Translations under genes and position numbers: made by a program
The notes under the pieces: generated by a model
Told to the model about the DNA's origin: nothing
The model's input: only the letters and a program-made list of their open reading frames with translations
Database searches by the model: none
DNA from: Pseudoalteromonas rhizosphaerae
Lineage (GTDB): Bacteria > Pseudomonadota > Gammaproteobacteria > Enterobacterales > Alteromonadaceae
Assembly: GCF_902498845.1 (NCBI RefSeq)
Contig: NZ_CABVLM010000012.1
Span: 106,294 to 170,293, forward strand
Reading direction: 5' to 3'
Length of the DNA: 64,000 nt
In this document: piece by piece, positions 28,110-38,234 of the stretch
Position numbering within the stretch: position 1 is the first letter of the stretch
How the letters are laid out: the number at the start of each line of letters is the position of its first letter

Positions 28110-30161
28110 ATGAGCGATTTACAAAATAACCCACTAATAGGCCTTGAAGGCTTACCACCGTTTTCAAAAATTAAGCCTGAGCATGTTGTGCCGGCGCTAA
28201 AAGCGGGTATTGATGAATGTCGCGCTAAAATAGACGAAGTGCTGGCTAATAAATCATTCACTTGGCAGGACTTAGTGTTACCTCTTGAAGAAGTTGACGA
28301 TAAATTATCGCGAATGTTTTCTCCGGTATCGCATATGAACTCCGTAGTTAATAGCGATGAATTACGTGAAGCGTACGAACAATGTTTACCGCTTATCTCA
28401 GAGTATTCAACCTTTGTTGGTCAACACCAAGGGTTGTATGAAGCCTACAATGCACTACACAACAGTGATGAGTTTAAAACGTTAAGTACGGCAGAACAAA
28501 AAACGATTACTAATGCATTGCGTAGCTTTGAATTATCGGGCATCGCCTTGGCGCCCGAGCAGCAAAAGCGCTACGGCGAGATCAGCGCACGTTTATCAGA
28601 ACTTGCGGCTAAATTTGGCAATAACGTGATGGATGCCACATTGGCTTGGCAAAAGCACATTACTGATGAAAGCGAACTCGCAGGTTTACCTGAGTCGGCG
28701 TTAGCGTTAGCGGCAGATACAGCAGCAAGCAAAGAATTGGACGGCTGGGTATTTACCCTTGATTTCCCGTCTTACTTACCGATCATGACTTATGCTGATA
28801 ACCGTGAATTACGCGAAGAGACGTATACGGCATTTGCAACACGCGCATCTGATCAAGGCCCACACGCTGGTCAGTTTGATAACTCTGAGATCATGAGTGA
28901 AGAACTCGCGCTGCGTCATGAAATTGCGCAACTATTAGGTTTTGCCAGTTATGCTGAAAAATCATTAGCCACTAAAATGGCTGAAACGCCAGAGCAAGTA
29001 TTCTCATTTTTAGAAGACTTAGCCGCTAAATCTAAACCACAAGCTGAGCAAGAACTCGCTGAGCTACAAGCTTACGCTAAAGAAAAACATGGCATTGAGC
29101 AACTCGCTGCGTGGGATTATGGTTATTACGGTGAAAAGCTTAAGCAAGAGAAATACGCAATATCAGACGAAGTACTGCGCCCGTATTTCCCTGCTGATAA
29201 AGTACTAAGCGGCTTGTTTGAAACAGTAAATCGTTTATTTGGTATTAGTGTTAAAGAGTTAAAAGACATTGATACCTACCATAAAGATGTTCGCTTTTTT
29301 GAAATTTACGACAGTAGCAATACCCTGCGTGGCCGTTTTTATCTTGATTTATACGCGCGTGATCACAAACGCGGTGGCGCGTGGATGGATGACTGCATGG
29401 GTCGCAAAGTACGCGCCAATGGCGAGTTACAAACGCCTGTAGCGTATTTAGTGTGTAACTTTAATAAAGCGGTAGGCGATAAACCTGCACTGTTTACTCA
29501 TAATGAAGTCACCACTTTATTCCATGAGTTTGGCCATGGTATTCACCATATGCTAACCCAAGTTGATGCCGCGCCAGTTGCGGGTATTAATGGTGTTGCA
29601 TGGGATGCCGTTGAGCTGCCAAGTCAGTTTTTAGAAAACTGGTGTTATGAAGAAGAAGCACTTAACTTTATTTCAGGCCACTATGAAACGGGCGAGTCAT
29701 TGCCTAAAGAGTTATTGGATAAACTACTAGCAGCTAAAAACTATAACTCAGGCATGCAAATGCTGCGTCAAATCGAGTTTTCGTTATTTGATTTTAGAAT
29801 TCATAACGATTATCAAGCGGGTGAAGAATGCCAAATTCAAGCGCGTTTAGATGAAGTACGTAGCCATACATCAGTTGTTAAAGCACCAGAGTTTAACCGT
29901 TTTCAACATGGTTTTAGCCATATCTTTGCTGGTGGTTATAGCGCAGGTTATTATTCGTATAAATGGGCCGAAGTGCTCTCAGCTGATGCGTTTTCCAAAT
30001 TTGAAGAAGAAGGTATTTTTAACCCAGAAACTGGGCAAGCCTTTATGCAGCATATTTTAGAAAAAGGCGGCAGTGAAGAGCCAATGGAGTTGTTTAAAAA
30101 CTTCCGTGGTCGTGAGCCAAGTGTAGATGCATTATTGCGCCACAGTGGTATTGCAGCTTAA
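28110..30161 (+). CDS. prlC: Oligopeptidase A
   Basis: A 683-residue M3 zinc metallopeptidase (E. coli PrlC 680), with the zinc motif LFHEFGHGIHHML near residue 470 and a downstream Glu in GINGVAWDAVELPSQF. It degrades short peptides in the cytoplasm, including signal peptides. The frame is open from 28026, but ATG 28110 gives the usual start MSDLQNNPLIGLEGLPPF. A terminator follows. Confidence 0.97.
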   Translation: MSDLQNNPLIGLEGLPPFSKIKPEHVVPALKAGIDECRAKIDEVLANKSFTWQDLVLPLEEVDDKLSRMFSPVSHMNSVVNSDELREAYEQCLPLISEYSTFVGQHQGLYEAYNALHNSDEFKTLSTAEQKTITNALRSFELSGIALAPEQQKRYGEISARLSELAAKFGNNVMDATLAWQKHITDESELAGLPESALALAADTAASKELDGWVFTLDFPSYLPIMTYADNRELREETYTAFATRASDQGPHAGQFDNSEIMSEELALRHEIAQLLGFASYAEKSLATKMAETPEQVFSFLEDLAAKSKPQAEQELAELQAYAKEKHGIEQLAAWDYGYYGEKLKQEKYAISDEVLRPYFPADKVLSGLFETVNRLFGISVKELKDIDTYHKDVRFFEIYDSSNTLRGRFYLDLYARDHKRGGAWMDDCMGRKVRANGELQTPVAYLVCNFNKAVGDKPALFTHNEVTTLFHEFGHGIHHMLTQVDAAPVAGINGVAWDAVELPSQFLENWCYEEEALNFISGHYETGESLPKELLDKLLAAKNYNSGMQMLRQIEFSLFDFRIHNDYQAGEECQIQARLDEVRSHTSVVKAPEFNRFQHGFSHIFAGGYSAGYYSYKWAEVLSADAFSKFEEEGIFNPETGQAFMQHILEKGGSEEPMELFKNFRGREPSVDALLRHSGIAA

Positions 30162-30183
30162 GCACTAGGTATATTTAATCTTT

Positions 30184-30208
30184 AAAAAGCGCCGTTTGGC
30201 GCTTTTTT
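30184..30208 (+). terminator. Terminator after prlC
   Basis: The 10-bp stem AAAAAGCGCC/GGCGCTTTTT has a 4-base loop and a T-run. Confidence 0.92.
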
Positions 30209-30288
30209 ACTATTTAGAGTAATAAATTGTCGCAAAATCAGGGCTCCGTACTATGCTTTTTTAAGTAATTAATAAAAAGGAATTGGGC

Positions 30289-31470
30289 ATGACAAAACTG
30301 GTACTGGCGATTGATGATGATAAATATGTTCATCGTGTAATAGAGGAATCATTAGCGGGGTTTTGTCAGTTAATTCATGCTAAAAATGGCGAAGAAGGTT
30401 TAAGGCAAGCTTATAAATATAGCCCTGACATTATTTTATTGGATGTTGAAATGCCCGGTAAAACGGGCTACGAAGTGTGTCGTGAGCTGAAAAATAATGA
30501 GCAAACCAAAGATACCCCAGTAATGTTTTTGTCGGGTAAAAGCGAATTACCAGAACGTGTTAAAGGTTATAATGCCGGTGCTGCCGATTACATTGTAAAG
30601 CCCTTTAATACCGAGGAATTAATGGCGCGTATTCGGGTGTTGTATCAATATCGTCAGCATTCTATTAAGTTAAAAAATGATGTAGAGCGCGCGCAGATCA
30701 CCGCTGAAATAGCCATGACTGACTCCGGCGATATGGGTCGCATAATGCGTTATGTAGGGCAAACCTATCACGCCCATGATGTGCAATCATTATCGGCCCA
30801 TTTTTTTGAATTCTTCCGACCGTTAAATCTCGATGTAGTTGTGGCTTTTTGGTATCAAGATGTAGGGGTTGTGTGCACTGATGACGGTGGTGTTTGTCCG
30901 TTAGAGCAAGAGTTATTAGAAAAGCACCGTTATTCTAATCGCTTTGTTGATTTTAGTAGTCATACTATTGTTAATTACCCGAAAGTGTCTATTTTAATTA
31001 AAAATATGCCTTTAGATGATGTTGTGTTGTATGGCCGCTATAAAGATTTATTCCCGCATATTTTGGAAGTAACCAATGCCAAAATCCAAGATATGGAAGT
31101 AAACGAAAAAGCACTGGCTCAAGCGCATGCGGTTGGTAATGCTTTTAATGAGCTTTCTTCGCAATTATTTGTCAGTAGCGAGGCGCGCGAAGAAGCCGTA
31201 GCTAAATTGACAACTCAGTTATCTGAATTACGTGCACTTATGCAGCAAGATCCCACTTTTGCTGCGAACCAAGCATTGGCATTGCAGGTTGAGCAATTAG
31301 AGCAAACACAATTACAGTTAACAGTCTTGAATGATGACTTGGCTTTTATTAAGCATCAGCTCAATCACATTATTGAATCGCGCAGCGAATTGATCGATAG
31401 CTTGAGTAAAATTGCTACGCCGGAGCACACTCAAGACGTTACTTCGCAAACGGATATTGAGCTATTTTAG
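30289..31470 (+). CDS. Response regulator with GAF-like and coiled-coil output
   Basis: A 393-residue protein. The receiver domain (1-120) has the acidic pair AIDDDKY, phospho-acceptor IILLDVEMPG, MFLSGKSE and the lysine in YIVKPFN. Residues 150-270 look like a GAF-type sensor (FFEFFRPLNLDVVVAFWYQ; LYGRYKDLFPHI). The last 110 residues are a coiled coil without a DNA-binding or enzymatic domain. It could relay a signal by protein contact, for example to a kinase or chemoreceptor. ATG 30289 is 8 nt after AAAAAGG; an in-frame TTG at 30283 is unlikely. No histidine kinase is adjacent. Confidence 0.85.
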   Translation: MTKLVLAIDDDKYVHRVIEESLAGFCQLIHAKNGEEGLRQAYKYSPDIILLDVEMPGKTGYEVCRELKNNEQTKDTPVMFLSGKSELPERVKGYNAGAADYIVKPFNTEELMARIRVLYQYRQHSIKLKNDVERAQITAEIAMTDSGDMGRIMRYVGQTYHAHDVQSLSAHFFEFFRPLNLDVVVAFWYQDVGVVCTDDGGVCPLEQELLEKHRYSNRFVDFSSHTIVNYPKVSILIKNMPLDDVVLYGRYKDLFPHILEVTNAKIQDMEVNEKALAQAHAVGNAFNELSSQLFVSSEAREEAVAKLTTQLSELRALMQQDPTFAANQALALQVEQLEQTQLQLTVLNDDLAFIKHQLNHIIESRSELIDSLSKIATPEHTQDVTSQTDIELF

Positions 31471-31527
31471 TGCTATAGCGTTAAGCAGTTGATATACTTC
31501 GCGAGCTATTCACGGTCGGAGTTTATT

Positions 31528-32283
31528 TTGGTTATACAGTGTCCTTTTAAAGAAGTACGTCCTTATCTTAATGAAATTGAGCTGCGTTTTGGGCTCGCTG
31601 AGTGGGCGGCACAAAGCGAAGGCTTTTCACTTCATTATGATGATCAAGGCTTAAGCTTACGAAAAACCGATGAACCAAAACTTGGCGCTATTAGCGTTGA
31701 CTTTGTAACTGGGGCTGTTGCTCATCGGCGTAAATTCGGTGGCGGTAAAGGGCAATCAATTGCTAAAGCGGTGGGTTTGAATAAAGGGGCAACGCCGGTT
31801 GTGCTCGATGCGACCGCAGGGCTTGGCCGTGATGGTTTTGTGTTAGCATCGCTAGGTTGTAAAGTGATTTTACATGAACGCCACCCAGTTGTTGCTGCAT
31901 TACTTTATGATGGTTTACAACGTGCTTATAGCGATAATGAAATTGGCCCGTGGATGAAACAAAACATGAGCTTAGTGTTTGGCTCAAGTCATACCTTACT
32001 CGCGCAATGCGAAAGTATGCCAGATGTGGTTTATTTGGATCCAATGTTTCCACACCGTGAAAAGTCAGCACTGGTTAAAAAAGAAATGCGGGTGTTTCAA
32101 GACTTGGTTGGCGCAGATAATGATGCTGATGACTTACTCGCATTTGCCTACCCACTTGCCAGCAAGCGAGTGGTAGTTAAACGCCCCGACTACGCACCGT
32201 TTTTAAACAACCAAACGCCAAGCATGCAAATAAAAACCAAAAAGAATCGCTTTGATGTTTATGTAAAAGCCGCCATGGTGTGA
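31528..32283 (+). CDS. rsmJ: 16S rRNA (guanine1516-N2)-methyltransferase
   Basis: A 251-residue enzyme (E. coli RsmJ 250). Family blocks: GAISVDFVTGAVAHRRKFGG, the SAM loop LDATAGLGRDGFVLASLG, the catalytic VVYLDPMFPHREKSALVKKEMR, and VVVKRPDYAP. It methylates G1516 of 16S rRNA. The frame is open from 31489; I chose TTG 31528 because GGAG lies 6 nt upstream and the length then matches the family. Confidence 0.95.
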   Translation: MVIQCPFKEVRPYLNEIELRFGLAEWAAQSEGFSLHYDDQGLSLRKTDEPKLGAISVDFVTGAVAHRRKFGGGKGQSIAKAVGLNKGATPVVLDATAGLGRDGFVLASLGCKVILHERHPVVAALLYDGLQRAYSDNEIGPWMKQNMSLVFGSSHTLLAQCESMPDVVYLDPMFPHREKSALVKKEMRVFQDLVGADNDADDLLAFAYPLASKRVVVKRPDYAPFLNNQTPSMQIKTKKNRFDVYVKAAMV

Positions 32284-32404
32284 AGCTTTATTCGTATTTT
32301 TTATTTTTGTTCCTATAAAGTTATAAGTGTTTCATATCGGCTTTCATTAAATTGTCATAAATAGTTAATAGTGTACGCGCAGTTACCCAAAGGAATTTAA
32401 TTTC

Positions 32405-34330
32405 ATGCGCGTGTCATCATTCACTCGGTTGCTGGCTATTTTGCTGGCATTGGCTAGCCTGCTGTTAGGCGGAACCTTGTACTGGGCAAGTCAAACTTTA
32501 GTTAAACTCGAACAACAAGACCAATCTTATAATCAATTAAAAAATAAAATATTAGTCGATTTAAAAGGCTTACTAGAAGATTACTTAGCACAGGGCGATA
32601 GTCAGTATTTAGGGAAAGCGTCGGATTTAATTAGCCAAGTAAAAGACACCCAACTTGCCATTTTACCTATTGATTTAAAACAACAGTTAGATCTGCAATT
32701 AAGCCAACTCGATACTGATATAAAAGGTAAGTATCGTGCTTTAGGTAAACTGTCAGGTAATGAAACAGCATTGCTTGATAATGCACTTAGGCAAATGGCG
32801 GGCTCAGCATCTTCCTTGATTGGTTATGCTAACAAAGCAGGGCAACAAAATACTAACGCGCAGGCTTATTATCAGCTTGCCAGTGATTACTACCGCGAAG
32901 TGACAAATTTGTCGTTGTTTACTTATCAGCTAATGCTTAGTTTTGATCAAGACACACAAACCAACTTACAACAAAGTATTGCTAACTTAAACCGTTTAGC
33001 AAAGCAGATTGACGAGCTTGAAAACTTGGGCGTTATGAGTGAAGTTGATGAAGATAGTTTGTTTATAGATGAAGAAGCCGAAGATTTAGCAGGTGAAATT
33101 AAGGCTGAGCTAAGAAGCTGGCCGAACCGCTACCCTCGTGATTTAGAGAACACCATTGCACAAGCTCAACAGCGTCAAACAGGCATACAGGCCCTTCGCA
33201 AACAGATCAGTACACTTTCTGGCACGGTGATAAATGCTGAGCAGCAACTTAAAATTCAGCAAGGTACGTTAAAGCAGCGAGTATTCATAGTGTTTTGTAT
33301 TGCCATTGGCATGCTGGTTGTATTGGCTGTTGGTGTTTACTTTGTACAGCGAAATCAAGTATTAACCCCGCTTCGTCAATTACGTGATGGCTTTGCATTT
33401 TTAATCGAAAGTAACGAATTAAAAAATATTGAAAGTAGTAACTCAAAAACAGAAGTTGGTGAAATAGCTAGTTACTTTAACCAGTTAATTGAGCGTCAAC
33501 GGTTAGAGGCTGAAGAGCGTGCACAAATGCTCAAGGTGATTAACGATTTTATGCAAGAAATGAGCGAGCATCTACATACGATAAGTCAGCAAACAGATGC
33601 CAGTCATCATCAAGTTGAACAAAATCAAGAATTATTGGCTGATATTCAACATATTGGTGAGCAAGTAAACGATATAAACGGCAAAGTAGCAGATAACGCC
33701 AAGCATACGTTTTCAGCAATGGAGCAAAGTTTAGGGTTTGCCCAAAACATGCTCAGTGCTAGCTCAAATACACAACAGCGGGTGGAGCAAGGTTTACATA
33801 GCTTGCAAGAGTTGCTCAGTGGTGTACAAGATGTAGGGAAAGTTATTGAAGTGATCCGCAATATTGCAGATCAAACTAATTTGCTGGCACTCAATGCTGC
33901 GATCGAATCAGCGCGCGCAGGTGAACATGGCCGTGGTTTTGCTGTGGTTGCAGATGAAGTGCGCAAGTTAGCTCGGCAAACACAAGGTTCGCTGAGTGAT
34001 ATAAATAACCAGCTCAATCTATTGAGTGAAAACTCAACTATGGTGTCAACGCAAATATCAGCATTAGCTGATGATGCTCAATTGCAAACCGATAATGCCC
34101 AAGAGCTGAAACGAAACTCCGAAGGGGTTGCTCATAATGCACAGGATGCTAATAAAGTCGCTTTTGATGCAATGGAGTTGGCAAAGCAGCAAAACTCATT
34201 GTTAGAGAACTTCAGCCAGTCAATGCAAAGTATGAAAGGGCAGGTGAGTGAATCCAGTTTATTAGTAGCTGATATTCATCAGCGCTTACAGCAGCAAATG
34301 CATACTATTCGTAGTAGCTTAGGATTGTAG
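32405..34330 (+). CDS. Methyl-accepting chemotaxis protein
   Basis: A 641-residue receptor. A membrane helix near residues 8-28, a helical periplasmic sensor of about 265 residues, a second helix (about 297-320), HAMP (about 321-373) and a cytoplasmic signalling hairpin follow. The conserved tip EVIRNIADQTNLLALNAA is near residue 481. It signals to CheA/CheW. The periplasmic domain is all-helical and Gln-rich and matches no ligand class I can name. Confidence 0.93.
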   Translation: MRVSSFTRLLAILLALASLLLGGTLYWASQTLVKLEQQDQSYNQLKNKILVDLKGLLEDYLAQGDSQYLGKASDLISQVKDTQLAILPIDLKQQLDLQLSQLDTDIKGKYRALGKLSGNETALLDNALRQMAGSASSLIGYANKAGQQNTNAQAYYQLASDYYREVTNLSLFTYQLMLSFDQDTQTNLQQSIANLNRLAKQIDELENLGVMSEVDEDSLFIDEEAEDLAGEIKAELRSWPNRYPRDLENTIAQAQQRQTGIQALRKQISTLSGTVINAEQQLKIQQGTLKQRVFIVFCIAIGMLVVLAVGVYFVQRNQVLTPLRQLRDGFAFLIESNELKNIESSNSKTEVGEIASYFNQLIERQRLEAEERAQMLKVINDFMQEMSEHLHTISQQTDASHHQVEQNQELLADIQHIGEQVNDINGKVADNAKHTFSAMEQSLGFAQNMLSASSNTQQRVEQGLHSLQELLSGVQDVGKVIEVIRNIADQTNLLALNAAIESARAGEHGRGFAVVADEVRKLARQTQGSLSDINNQLNLLSENSTMVSTQISALADDAQLQTDNAQELKRNSEGVAHNAQDANKVAFDAMELAKQQNSLLENFSQSMQSMKGQVSESSLLVADIHQRLQQQMHTIRSSLGL

Positions 34331-34336
34331 TGGATA

Positions 34337-34373
34337 AAGCTAAAACACGTTACTGGTGAATGTGTTTTAGCTT
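34337..34373. terminator. Bidirectional terminator between the chemoreceptor and VOC genes
   Basis: The 12-bp stem AAGCTAAAACAC/GTGTTTTAGCTT has a 13-base loop and lies between convergent genes. Confidence 0.75.
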
Positions 34374-34412
34374 ACATTTAACTTGGTTTATACAGAGTTA
34401 GTGTTGCTGCAG

Positions 34413-34796
34413 TCACTTCCTGCTGCGTGGAACTTCATCGGATTGATACATTGAAATTTGATGATTGTCAGGATCAGCGATCTCGGCTGACCAGCCACCT
34501 GGCGCATGACTGACTGGTGTAACAATGGTTGTACCTTTCTCAGCAAGAGCCTCGATTACATCATCGATCCCCCCATCAGCGAGTTCGAAAACAATAATCG
34601 GTGAGTTCCCAGGACGTGACTCTTGCTTAAAAAAGAGCAACTCCACTTCATTTACCGTTTTTGCTAGTAGCCAACCTTCACCTTCATCTTCCATCTTCTG
34701 AATATCTATTCCGAGCGTATCACGGTAAAAAGCCTCTGTTTTATCAAGATCGTTGATGTAATAACAAATTGCGCCAACCTTACTTTTGCTTAACAT
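34413..34796 (-). CDS. VOC-family protein
   Basis: A protein of about 127 residues with the glyoxalase fold (GAICYYINDLDKTEAFYRDTLGI; GWSAEIADPDNHQISMYQS). ATG 34796 is 9 nt after GAGGA; another ATG two codons upstream is too close to it. The 5' end overlaps the sigma-factor gene by 17 bp, so the two are coupled. Function unknown. Confidence 0.85.
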   Translation of the reverse strand: MLSKSKVGAICYYINDLDKTEAFYRDTLGIDIQKMEDEGEGWLLAKTVNEVELLFFKQESRPGNSPIIVFELADGGIDDVIEALAEKGTTIVTPVSHAPGGWSAEIADPDNHQISMYQSDEVPRSRK

Positions 34797-35430
34797 GAAC
34801 ATTTTCCTCTTTTTTGATTGATTTCAACTTATGTTGCCGTGACAGTGGGTTTTGTGAGGTCACCATAAAAAGATGTCCATCTGGGTCGTGGCTGGCTACA
34901 GTGTCATCATCACGACAAGGAGCTTTTAGTAATGCTTTACGTATCTGTCCAAACGGCAGCTCACCTATTAAACCTTTAAGTTCAAAGATATCTCCTCCAT
35001 CATATAGTCGCCAGCGGCGCTTGATTTGCACAATGCGTTGTCGTAGCGCCATGTCTGATGCTCGTAGTAGCCAAGATATTTCTTTTTTGGTATGTCCAGT
35101 TAAGGCTAAAAGTGCAGTTGTTTTAAGGCTTGGTGGTAATGTATCAACAAAATGGTGGGGCGATACTTCACTTTGTGTTTGCATATTACGTAAATAGGCG
35201 ACAGAAGCTTCACGTGTTTTTCGTCTTGCGGCAGAGCGAGCATTAAAAGTTGATTGATTTCGAAGTACACCAATTATCCATCGACGGTTATTAACACAGC
35301 TTAAATCCGAACGCTTAGCTTCAATTGCTGCAAGAAGCGCTGTTTGGAGTAAGTCCTCAGCTTCTTCTTTATGCAAAGTCACTTTAAACGCATAGTGAAG
35401 TAGGTTTGTGTAGTAATTACTTTTTTTCAT
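34780..35430 (-). CDS. ECF-type sigma-70 family protein with unusual C-terminal tail
   Basis: A 216-residue protein with sigma region 2 (HYAFKVTLHKEEAEDLLQTALLA; NNRRWIIGVLRNQ) and region 4 (LTGHTKKEISWLLRASDMALRQRI). After region 4 there are about 60 further residues, including a DPDGHLFMV segment like the last strand of a VOC domain. It sits head-to-tail with a VOC gene. No anti-sigma factor is next to it. It may direct transcription of its own operon. Confidence 0.75.
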   Translation of the reverse strand: MKKSNYYTNLLHYAFKVTLHKEEAEDLLQTALLAAIEAKRSDLSCVNNRRWIIGVLRNQSTFNARSAARRKTREASVAYLRNMQTQSEVSPHHFVDTLPPSLKTTALLALTGHTKKEISWLLRASDMALRQRIVQIKRRWRLYDGGDIFELKGLIGELPFGQIRKALLKAPCRDDDTVASHDPDGHLFMVTSQNPLSRQHKLKSIKKEENVHVKQK

Positions 35431-35526
35431 AGCCGTGTCCTGATAGTGATATTTTTATTGTTTCTCCTTTAACTTTAACCTTACTCTATTATACTGCTAA
35501 CTCATATTCACTTTCGAAGAATTATT

Positions 35527-36000
35527 ATGATTTCTCAAGGCCAAGTATTACCAGCAATTAGTCTTACGCAATTAGCCGATGACGGCATGCAAACACTGAC
35601 CAATGACGACTTGTTCGCAGGTAAAAAAGTGGTGTTATTTGCCGTTCCAGGTGCGTTTACGCCAACCTGTTCTAATGCACATTTACCTGAGTTTATTACC
35701 CTTGCAGATAAAATAAAGGCTAAAGGTGTTGATGCTATTTACTGTGTATCAGTGAATGATGCATTTGTAATGAAAGCATGGGGTGAGCAACATAATGCTC
35801 AAGCAATCGAGATGCTTGCCGATGGCGATGCTAGCTTTACCAAAGCACTTGGTTTAGATAAAGACACTGCTGCATTTGGTGGTGTACGCTCAACGCGTTA
35901 TGCGATGATTGTTGAAGATCAGCAAGTCACAGGTTTATTTGTCGAACAAGATAAAGAGTTTGCAGTAAGTCGCGCAGAAGCGGTACTTGAAAAGCTTTAA
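35527..36000 (+). CDS. Prx5-type peroxiredoxin
   Basis: A 157-residue peroxiredoxin. The peroxidatic cysteine lies in VPGAFTPTCSNAHLPEF (near residue 49), followed by VSVNDAFVMKAWG and a resolving region without a clear CxxC. It reduces hydroperoxides, probably with glutathione or glutaredoxin. ATG follows GAAGAATT. Confidence 0.93.
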   Translation: MISQGQVLPAISLTQLADDGMQTLTNDDLFAGKKVVLFAVPGAFTPTCSNAHLPEFITLADKIKAKGVDAIYCVSVNDAFVMKAWGEQHNAQAIEMLADGDASFTKALGLDKDTAAFGGVRSTRYAMIVEDQQVTGLFVEQDKEFAVSRAEAVLEKL

Positions 36001-36014
36001 AAAGAGCTAAAAAA

Positions 36015-36098
36015 GCCGAACTTTCGTTCGGCCAAAGTTACCAAGGGAACTGGCAAATAGCACTTATAGGCATAGGGTTTAATACAAACCCTATGCCT
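36015..36098. terminator. Pair of terminator hairpins between peroxiredoxin and subtilase genes
   Basis: Two hairpins lie between these convergent genes: GCCGAAC/GTTCGGC (36015-36032), with a T-run on the minus strand, and a perfect 13-bp stem AGGCATAGGGTTT/AAACCCTATGCCT (36068-36098) 10 bp past the subtilase stop. Confidence 0.8.
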
Positions 36099-36107
36099 TA
36101 TTGCTAA

Positions 36108-38234
36108 CTAAGGCTGGTATTGTGCGTCAAGCGTTAAACCGGCAAAGGTTTTATAAGCATTCACACTCATGTGCCAAGTTCCTGCTTGAGGATTGCTAAA
36201 CGTACATGTCTCTGCGTTACCGTTTTTATATGGGCGGCAATCATAGCTAGAGCTTGTTGGTTGGCTGCCAAACTTAACAAATAAATCTGCATCACCTGAG
36301 CCACCAGACGTTGTTACGGTAAAGCTTGCCATTCCTGCTGGAACATCAAGGGTATAATGTTTCCATTGCCCAGCGTTCGCCGTAATATCTGCGATTGTGC
36401 CACCGCCAGCTTGTGGATTACCGCTACTACCAGAGGTTGTTAAATTACCCACTAAACTAACGCCTGAGTAAGTCGAGTAACCACGTACCATTACATGGTA
36501 TGTGCCAGCAGTTGGGTTATCTATAGAGCACTCTTCGCTGTTACCTCCTTTATAAGGGCGACAATCATAAGTTGATGTAGTGGGTTTACTACCTGAGCGT
36601 ACATATAAGTCAGCATCTCCCGTTCCGCCACTCATAGTGAAAGTCACATTACTTGCGCCACTTGGTACAGTCATTGTATAAAAAGTATCACTACTCGCAG
36701 CGCCACTTAGGCCCGTTTGAGCTTGGCCATCAAGTAACTCATTGCCGCCAACCGGTGGTGTAGTACCACCGCTTGCAGCAGCAACTGCGGCTGCAGCGTC
36801 AACAATACCAGTACCACAGTTATTGCATGTGGCAGGGAATGAGCGAGTGCTTGATTTTAATATGCTTTCAATTTCATCAGGCGTTGCAGTTGGCTTTGCT
36901 TGTTTAATAAGAGCAGCAACACCAGCAACATGAGGTGCTGCCATCGATGTACCTTGTGAGTAATGATAGCTGTCACTAGAAGGGCTTGATGAACCTGAGT
37001 TATGTGTAGATAAAACACCTTCTGAATCATTAGCAAAGCTTTGCGCACCACCAGGTGCTGCAACATCGATAGATGTACCATAGTTTGAGTAGTAAGCTCG
37101 ACCACCATTACGACCAACCGATGCAACATTTACTACGCCATTACAGTTACCAGGGTTATAGTTGTTAGCATTGTCGTTATCATTACCTGCGGCAATGACA
37201 ATTACAGTGCCGTTATTACGTGCTTGGTTAATCGCGTTTTGTGTTGTTGAGCTACAAGAGCCGCTGCCACCCAAACTCATGTTGATGACATCAGCAGGAT
37301 TAGCATTAGCTGGTACGCCAGAAACTGATCCGCCTGAAGCCCAAATAATGCCGTCGGCAATATCAGATGTTAAACCACCACATTTACCAAGTACGCGTAC
37401 CGGAACAACTTTAGCATCATAAGCAACACCAGCAACACCTTCGCCATTATTCGTAACGGCTGCAACAGTACCTGCAACATGGGTTCCGTGCCAGCTTGAA
37501 CCTTGTGCACTGTTATTATTACCACACTCACCGGCAGATACTGCATCACCTGGATCGCGTGCATCACTATCGCGTGCGCCGCCGTCATTTGCGACAAATG
37601 TATCCGAAATCATATCGTAGCCAGGTAAAATATTGGCATTAAGATCAATGTGTGGACGATAACCAGTATCTAATACTGCCACTGTTACACCGCTACCTGT
37701 TGCGGTATCCCATGCAGTTGGAAGGTTTAACCCGCCAGCTTGCTCATAGTAATGCCATTGGTCGTCATAACGAGGATCATTAGGAGTTGCAAATGGTTTT
37801 AACATTTGGTCGATTTCAATGTATTCAACATTGCCTGAAGCCATTACTTCTTGCATATATTGTTGGGCTTCGTCAGCGTTTAGTTTTTTATTTGCACGCA
37901 TAACATGATGGTTGTCCAATGCCATTGCACGGATATATTGCGCCTTAACTTTTCCTTTTTTACTGGTAAAGTTTTTAACAAAGCCTTGGGCCTTTTTATT
38001 CATCATTTGTGGGCTAGTTTCAGCAGCCGACATTGTACTCATTTCATCAGCGTTATTTTTATACTTGATGATAAAGCGTGTACCGAGAGGAGCTTGGCTT
38101 TGTAGTTTTGTTGTTATGTCAGCAATAGATGGTGTTATTGCTTCGCTAGGATTTGCCATGCTTGATGTCGCTGCAAATATCGCGCTCACAGTAAGCGCTA
38201 CAGCGCATTTTTTAAATGTTTTTCTTGTTGTCAT
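36108..38234 (-). CDS. Secreted subtilisin-like (S8) serine protease with two PPC domains
   Basis: A 708-residue precursor: signal peptide (1-28), inhibitor propeptide (about 50-140) and S8 catalytic domain (about 155-485). The triad is Asp in VAVLDTGYRPH, His in WHGTHVAGTVAA and Ser in GTSMAAPHVAG. Two pre-peptidase C-terminal domains follow (about 500-600 and 615-708), each with DADLYVRSG/DADLFVKFG and CRPYK. These tails are normally trimmed on maturation. ATG 38234 follows AGGGATAA; an upstream in-frame start at 38264 is unlikely. Marine Alteromonadales secrete such enzymes to digest protein. Confidence 0.95.
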   Translation of the reverse strand: MTTRKTFKKCAVALTVSAIFAATSSMANPSEAITPSIADITTKLQSQAPLGTRFIIKYKNNADEMSTMSAAETSPQMMNKKAQGFVKNFTSKKGKVKAQYIRAMALDNHHVMRANKKLNADEAQQYMQEVMASGNVEYIEIDQMLKPFATPNDPRYDDQWHYYEQAGGLNLPTAWDTATGSGVTVAVLDTGYRPHIDLNANILPGYDMISDTFVANDGGARDSDARDPGDAVSAGECGNNNSAQGSSWHGTHVAGTVAAVTNNGEGVAGVAYDAKVVPVRVLGKCGGLTSDIADGIIWASGGSVSGVPANANPADVINMSLGGSGSCSSTTQNAINQARNNGTVIVIAAGNDNDNANNYNPGNCNGVVNVASVGRNGGRAYYSNYGTSIDVAAPGGAQSFANDSEGVLSTHNSGSSSPSSDSYHYSQGTSMAAPHVAGVAALIKQAKPTATPDEIESILKSSTRSFPATCNNCGTGIVDAAAAVAAASGGTTPPVGGNELLDGQAQTGLSGAASSDTFYTMTVPSGASNVTFTMSGGTGDADLYVRSGSKPTTSTYDCRPYKGGNSEECSIDNPTAGTYHVMVRGYSTYSGVSLVGNLTTSGSSGNPQAGGGTIADITANAGQWKHYTLDVPAGMASFTVTTSGGSGDADLFVKFGSQPTSSSYDCRPYKNGNAETCTFSNPQAGTWHMSVNAYKTFAGLTLDAQYQP

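Noticed and set aside
36068..36098. Perfect 13-bp inverted repeat as an insertion-sequence end
   Set aside because: It lies between two convergent stops and has terminator geometry; no transposase is nearby.
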